This document shows, in pieces, positions 5,546 through 7,872 of a stretch of 7,872 bases of DNA. Location: assembly GCA_964580405.1 (NCBI GenBank), contig CAZOKM010000082.1:1-7872 (forward strand). Reading direction: 5' to 3'. Numbering within the stretch: the first letter of the stretch is position 1; the number at the start of each line of letters is the position of its first letter. Both the position numbers and the translations under genes were made by a program. Source of the stretch: JAGTRI01 sp964580405 (GTDB lineage Archaea > Thermoproteota > Bathyarchaeia > Bathyarchaeales > DTEX01). The notes under the pieces are model-generated. The model did not search any database. It was not told where the DNA came from and saw nothing but the letters and a program-made list of their open reading frames with translations.

Positions 5546-6010
5546 TTAAATGTCGGCTCTGAAATCCTCCTTGACCACGTTCAGGACAACGTTAGTCACG
5601 GTCCTTTTTATGTAGGGCATCGCTAGGAGGCTCTTAACGAAATTGTTCATGTCCACCCTGTCTCGGAACCTGACCACCACAGCAATGTCGAAGTCGCCCG
5701 TCACGTCGTAGACGCACAAGGCGTTGCCTGACTTGGCTATCTCTTTTTCGACGTCGACGAGGTGGGTTCCCTCCGCCTGAATCAGCACGATGGCGGTTAT
5801 CGTGAAGCCAAGCTTGAAGGGGTCAACAAGCACAGTGTAGCCCTTCAGGACGCCTTTGTCCTCAAGATTTTTTATCCGGTTAAACGCTGTTCCTACGGAA
5901 ATTCCCAGTTTACCCGCTATTTTGTTATAGCTCAGACGGGAGTCTTCCTGTAGAAGCTTGATAACCTTAATGTCTATTTCATCAATCTTTTCAGTTGATG
6001 CTGATGCCAT
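5546..6010 (-). CDS. Lrp/AsnC family transcriptional regulator
   Basis: This 154-residue protein is a complete Lrp/AsnC regulator of the size usual for the family. Residues about 8-55 are the winged helix-turn-helix (IDEIDIKVIKLLQEDSRLSY, then KLGISVGTAFNRIKNLEDKGVLKGYTV). Residues about 68-145 are the RAM ligand-binding domain, with the typical TGDFDIAVVVRF at 104-115. Such proteins form dimers to octamers and often respond to amino acids. The ATG at 6010 has only a weak ribosome site (gtgat about 6 nt upstream). It is divergent from glnA across 128 bp that hold both promoters, an arrangement common for Lrp-type control of a neighbouring gene and of the regulator itself. Control of glnA by this protein is inference; glutamine or another amino acid as ligand is a guess. 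Confidence 0.92.
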   Translation of the reverse strand: MASASTEKIDEIDIKVIKLLQEDSRLSYNKIAGKLGISVGTAFNRIKNLEDKGVLKGYTVLVDPFKLGFTITAIVLIQAEGTHLVDVEKEIAKSGNALCVYDVTGDFDIAVVVRFRDRVDMNNFVKSLLAMPYIKRTVTNVVLNVVKEDFRADI

Positions 6011-6041
6011 ATTTCATCACGCCCGACGCGTACGATACCAT

Positions 6042-6070
6042 TTGAATAAACATTCATTTATTGGATGAAT
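6042..6070. promoter_or_regulatory. Inverted repeat between divergent lrp and glnA promoters
   Basis: ATTCAT at 6052-6057 and ATGAAT at 6065-6070 are inverse complements with a 7-bp gap, and the segment as a whole resembles 4813-4835 upstream of amt. It lies between the predicted lrp TATA box and the predicted lrp transcription start near 6048. A protein bound here could repress lrp and act on glnA from upstream. Confidence 0.4.
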
Positions 6071-6079
6071 ATTTAAACA
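6070..6079 (-). promoter_or_regulatory. TATA-like element of lrp
   Basis: On the minus strand this reads tgtttaaata, a good archaeal TATA match. It predicts transcription start near 6048 and a leader of about 38 nt before the lrp ATG at 6010. It is about 30 bp from the glnA TATA box on the other strand. Confidence 0.45.
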
Positions 6080-6094
6080 TTTTCATCATTTCAA

Positions 6095-6110
6095 CGAAAG
6101 ATTTAAATAT
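6095..6110 (+). promoter_or_regulatory. BRE and TATA box of glnA
   Basis: The stretch CGAAAG followed by ATTTAAATAT is a textbook archaeal BRE plus TATA box. Its centre near 6106 predicts transcription start near 6132, only about 7 nt before the ATG at 6139, so the mRNA should be almost leaderless. No Shine-Dalgarno sequence is present. The nearby CATTCAT/ATGAAT repeat at 6052-6070 sits upstream of the BRE, where an activator could act. Confidence 0.6.
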
Positions 6111-6138
6111 ACTCTCATCCACATTGGGAATCCATTGA

Positions 6139-7618
6139 ATGAAATCGAAGGTGCGCTACATGGAGGCTGAAAATACCAAGAAAGCCATCGAAACCCTGAA
6201 GAAGAACAAAGTACGCTGGGTACACTCCGCATTCGTTGACATGAGAGGACTGCTGCAAGACATGATTATACCCGCAAGAGACTACACCGAGGGAAACGCG
6301 TTCACAGCGGGCATCGGCTTCGACGGTTCGTCGGTCAGAGGGTTCAAAGCAATCGAAGAATCAGACATGATACTCATGCCCGACCCGGAAACGCTGGCAA
6401 TCATTCCTTGGACCACCGAAGAGAACCAGAAAAGCGCCATTATCTTGGGNNNNNNNNNNTTATGGTGGCAAGGAGCCTTCCGAGGTGTGCCCGAGAGGGT
6501 ATGCGGCAAAAAAAGCCGTGAAAGCAGCGGCAGAAGCAGGATACACGGGACTCTTTGCGCCGGAATTGGAATACTTCATCTTCTCTTCGATAGACCCGAC
6601 GAAGCTGACGTGGGACCTTTGGGTAAGCCCGAAGGGAGGCGAGGGAGACTCGTGGGGAGCGCCCAGAGTCGTGCCTCAATCGCCAGAGATCACCCCTGGA
6701 AACTTCACTTTGAGACCTAAGGAAGCCTATTATAGACCGCCGCCGGAAGACACAACGATTGATTACAGGAACGAGGTGTCCTCGGTGCTTGAGGACAACT
6801 TCGGCTTCACCATCGAGAAGCACCACCACGAAGTGGCTACTGCCGGCCAGATTGAGATTGACTTCCGCTTCGGCGAGCTTGTGAACACTGCTGACAAGAC
6901 CCTATACTACAAGTTTGTCGCCAAAAACGTCGCCAAGAAGCGCGGGCTGATAGCGACTTTCATGCCCAAACCCGTGTACTTGGATAATGCCAGCGGAATG
7001 CACGTTCACATCTCACTTTGGCACGACAAAAAGAACGCCATGTACGACAGGAACGACGAGTACGCTGAGCTCAGCCAAACAGGAAGGTACTTCATCGGAG
7101 GACTGCTGGAACACGCGAAGGCCCTGACTGCGGTGTGCTGCCCCACGGTGAACTCTTACAAGCGGCTGGTTCCCGGCTTCGAAGCTCCCATCAACATCAT
7201 GTGGTCACGCCGGAACAGGTCCGCCCTAGCAAGAATACCCCTGTACTACAAGGGGCCGGAGTTCGCGTCTCACAAGCGTGCGGAGTACCGGGGGGTCGAC
7301 CCGTCGTGCAACTCATACCTTGCCTTCTCCTGCCTTCTCATGGCTGGACTGGACGGCGTCAAAAAGAAGATTGACCCAGGCGACCCTGTCGACGAGGACG
7401 TCTTCAAGTTGACTCCGGAGCGCCGGAGAGCTCTCGGCATCAGGGAGCTGCCGACTACCCTGCGTGACGCCTTGGAGGAGATGAAGAGCGACGAAGTTAT
7501 CCATTCGGCTCTCGGAAGCCATATATTCGACGCCTTCATTGAGTACAAGACGAACGATTGGAACCAGTACTGCCTTTATGTGACGCCTTGGGAAATAATG
7601 AAGTATCTGGACTATTAG
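6139..7618 (+). CDS. glnA: Glutamine synthetase, type I (interrupted by an N gap)
   Basis: This enzyme joins ammonia to glutamate with ATP to make glutamine, as a cytoplasmic dodecamer. Residues 1-104 carry the beta-grasp N-terminal domain with GFDGSSVRGF at 60-69 and ESDMILMPDPETL at 74-86. After the gap the frame resumes at YGGKEPSEVCPRGYAAKK (from 6461) and runs 385 residues to TAG 7616-7618. Catalytic-domain motifs are PELEYFIF (metal-binding Glu), HHHEVATAGQIEIDFRF, SGMHVHISLW, PTVNSYKRLVPGFEAPINI and EYRGVDPSCNSYLAF. The 10 Ns cannot be the true length: the two sides are in phase only if the missing stretch is a multiple of three. The start is ATG 6139 from the promoter spacing; ATG 6160 (MEAEN) is the alternative. 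I do not see the adenylylation-site tyrosine pattern of bacterial GSI-beta. It is divergent from lrp and 38 nt before a stand-alone RAM protein. Confidence 0.95.
6450..6459. other. Assembly gap (10 N) inside glnA
   Basis: Ten Ns separate SAIILG from YGGKEPSE. The upstream frame and the downstream frame differ, so ten is a placeholder. By comparison with other type I glutamine synthetases, a conserved D-(V/I)-Y-like segment is expected here, so only a few codons are probably missing. Confidence 0.95.
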
Positions 7619-7656
7619 AATTGGAGGAAAAAGGATAGAGAGGTAATGATGGAAAA

Positions 7657-7872
7657 ATGAAAGCCTACATATTCCTTGAAACGAAGCCTGCGACGTCGAT
7701 GGAAGTCATCGAGCGGATAAAGAAGAAGGTCAAAGAGGTCGTCAGCGCGGACGCCATCTACGGGAGGTACGACGCGGTCATCGTCATCGAAGTGCCGAAC
7801 CTCGAAGGCATCAACGAGATCCTGTACAGAGTCATCGAGAAAGACCCCAACATAATCCACACCGAAACGTCC
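7657..7872 (+). CDS. Stand-alone Lrp/AsnC ligand-binding (RAM) domain protein (partial)
   Basis: This is the first 72 residues of a gene that runs off the right edge. It begins MKAYIFLETKPATSMEVIER and continues with VVSADAIYGRYDAVIVIEVP and ILYRVIEKDPNIIHTETS. This is the beta-alpha-beta-beta-alpha-beta pattern of the RAM domain, with GRYD at 36-39 in place of the usual GDYD-type turn. It has no helix-turn-helix before it. Stand-alone RAM proteins are widespread in archaea and probably bind amino acids or co-assemble with full-length Lrp proteins. The ATG at 7657 follows GAGAGGT at 7638-7644; an earlier ATG at 7646 meets a stop after four codons. The 38-nt gap after glnA and shared strand suggest one operon. 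Its partner and ligand are unknown. Confidence 0.85.
   Translation, partial: MKAYIFLETKPATSMEVIERIKKKVKEVVSADAIYGRYDAVIVIEVPNLEGINEILYRVIEKDPNIIHTETS

Noticed and set aside
6121..6145. Possible NrpR-type operator (GGAA-N6-TTCC) at the glnA start
   Set aside because: A GGGAATCC stretch is present but there is no TTCC partner at the right distance, and none was noticed upstream of amt.
6139..6720. A 193-residue frame reading across the N gap from the glnA start
   Set aside because: After the Ns it is in the wrong frame; the true glutamine synthetase continues in another phase from 6461. The apparent protein is an artefact of the placeholder gap length.
7615..7860. A minus-strand open frame at the right edge
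   Set aside because: It is antisense to the RAM-domain gene, is rich in Asp, Val and Arg as expected from the complement strand, and has no recognisable domain.

Overview
The window looks archaeal. The partial gene at the left edge encodes the archaeal form of S-adenosylmethionine synthetase. Several genes have BRE/TATA-like promoter sequences about 22-33 bp before the start codon, as expected for leaderless or nearly leaderless archaeal transcripts. Lrp/AsnC, XRE-CBS and ribbon-helix-helix regulators of archaeal type are common. I would guess an uncultured TACK-type lineage such as Bathyarchaeia; this rests on the general look of the proteins, not on a search. The sequence appears to be a draft assembly: it has a 10-N gap inside glnA and a one-base frameshift inside a phosphodiesterase gene.

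Layout. (1) 1-182, minus: 5' end of the archaeal mat gene. (2) 183-346: divergent control region with an alternating inverted-repeat array. (3) 347-1569, plus: XRE-CBS regulator followed after 12 nt by a glycerophosphodiester phosphodiesterase split by a frameshift near 1198. (4) 3289-1622, minus: glutamine-dependent NAD+ synthetase, convergent with the phosphodiesterase. (5) 3290-3473: intergenic region with a perfect 11-bp inverted repeat downstream of amt. (6) 4700-3474, minus: ammonium transporter Amt with a TTG start. (7) 4701-4955: AT-rich amt control region with repeated GTTCA half-sites. (8) 5501-4956, minus: ribbon-helix-helix (CopG-type) protein with an unassigned C-terminal region. 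(9) 6010-5546, minus: full-length Lrp/AsnC regulator. (10) 6011-6138: divergent lrp/glnA promoter region. (11) 6139-7618, plus: glutamine synthetase interrupted by the N gap. (12) 7657-7872, plus: stand-alone Lrp-type ligand-binding (RAM) domain protein, cut by the window edge.

The right half reads as a nitrogen-assimilation neighbourhood: Amt imports ammonium and GlnA fixes it into glutamine. NadE consumes glutamine (or ammonia) to make NAD+. Three candidate regulators lie among them: an RHH protein, an Lrp and a lone RAM domain. No GlnK/PII gene is next to amt here and no NrpR-type operator was seen. The most interesting hypothesis is that the RHH protein and/or the Lrp-type proteins control amt and glnA through the short repeats and shared AT-rich element described below. 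That is inference from position and sequence pattern only.
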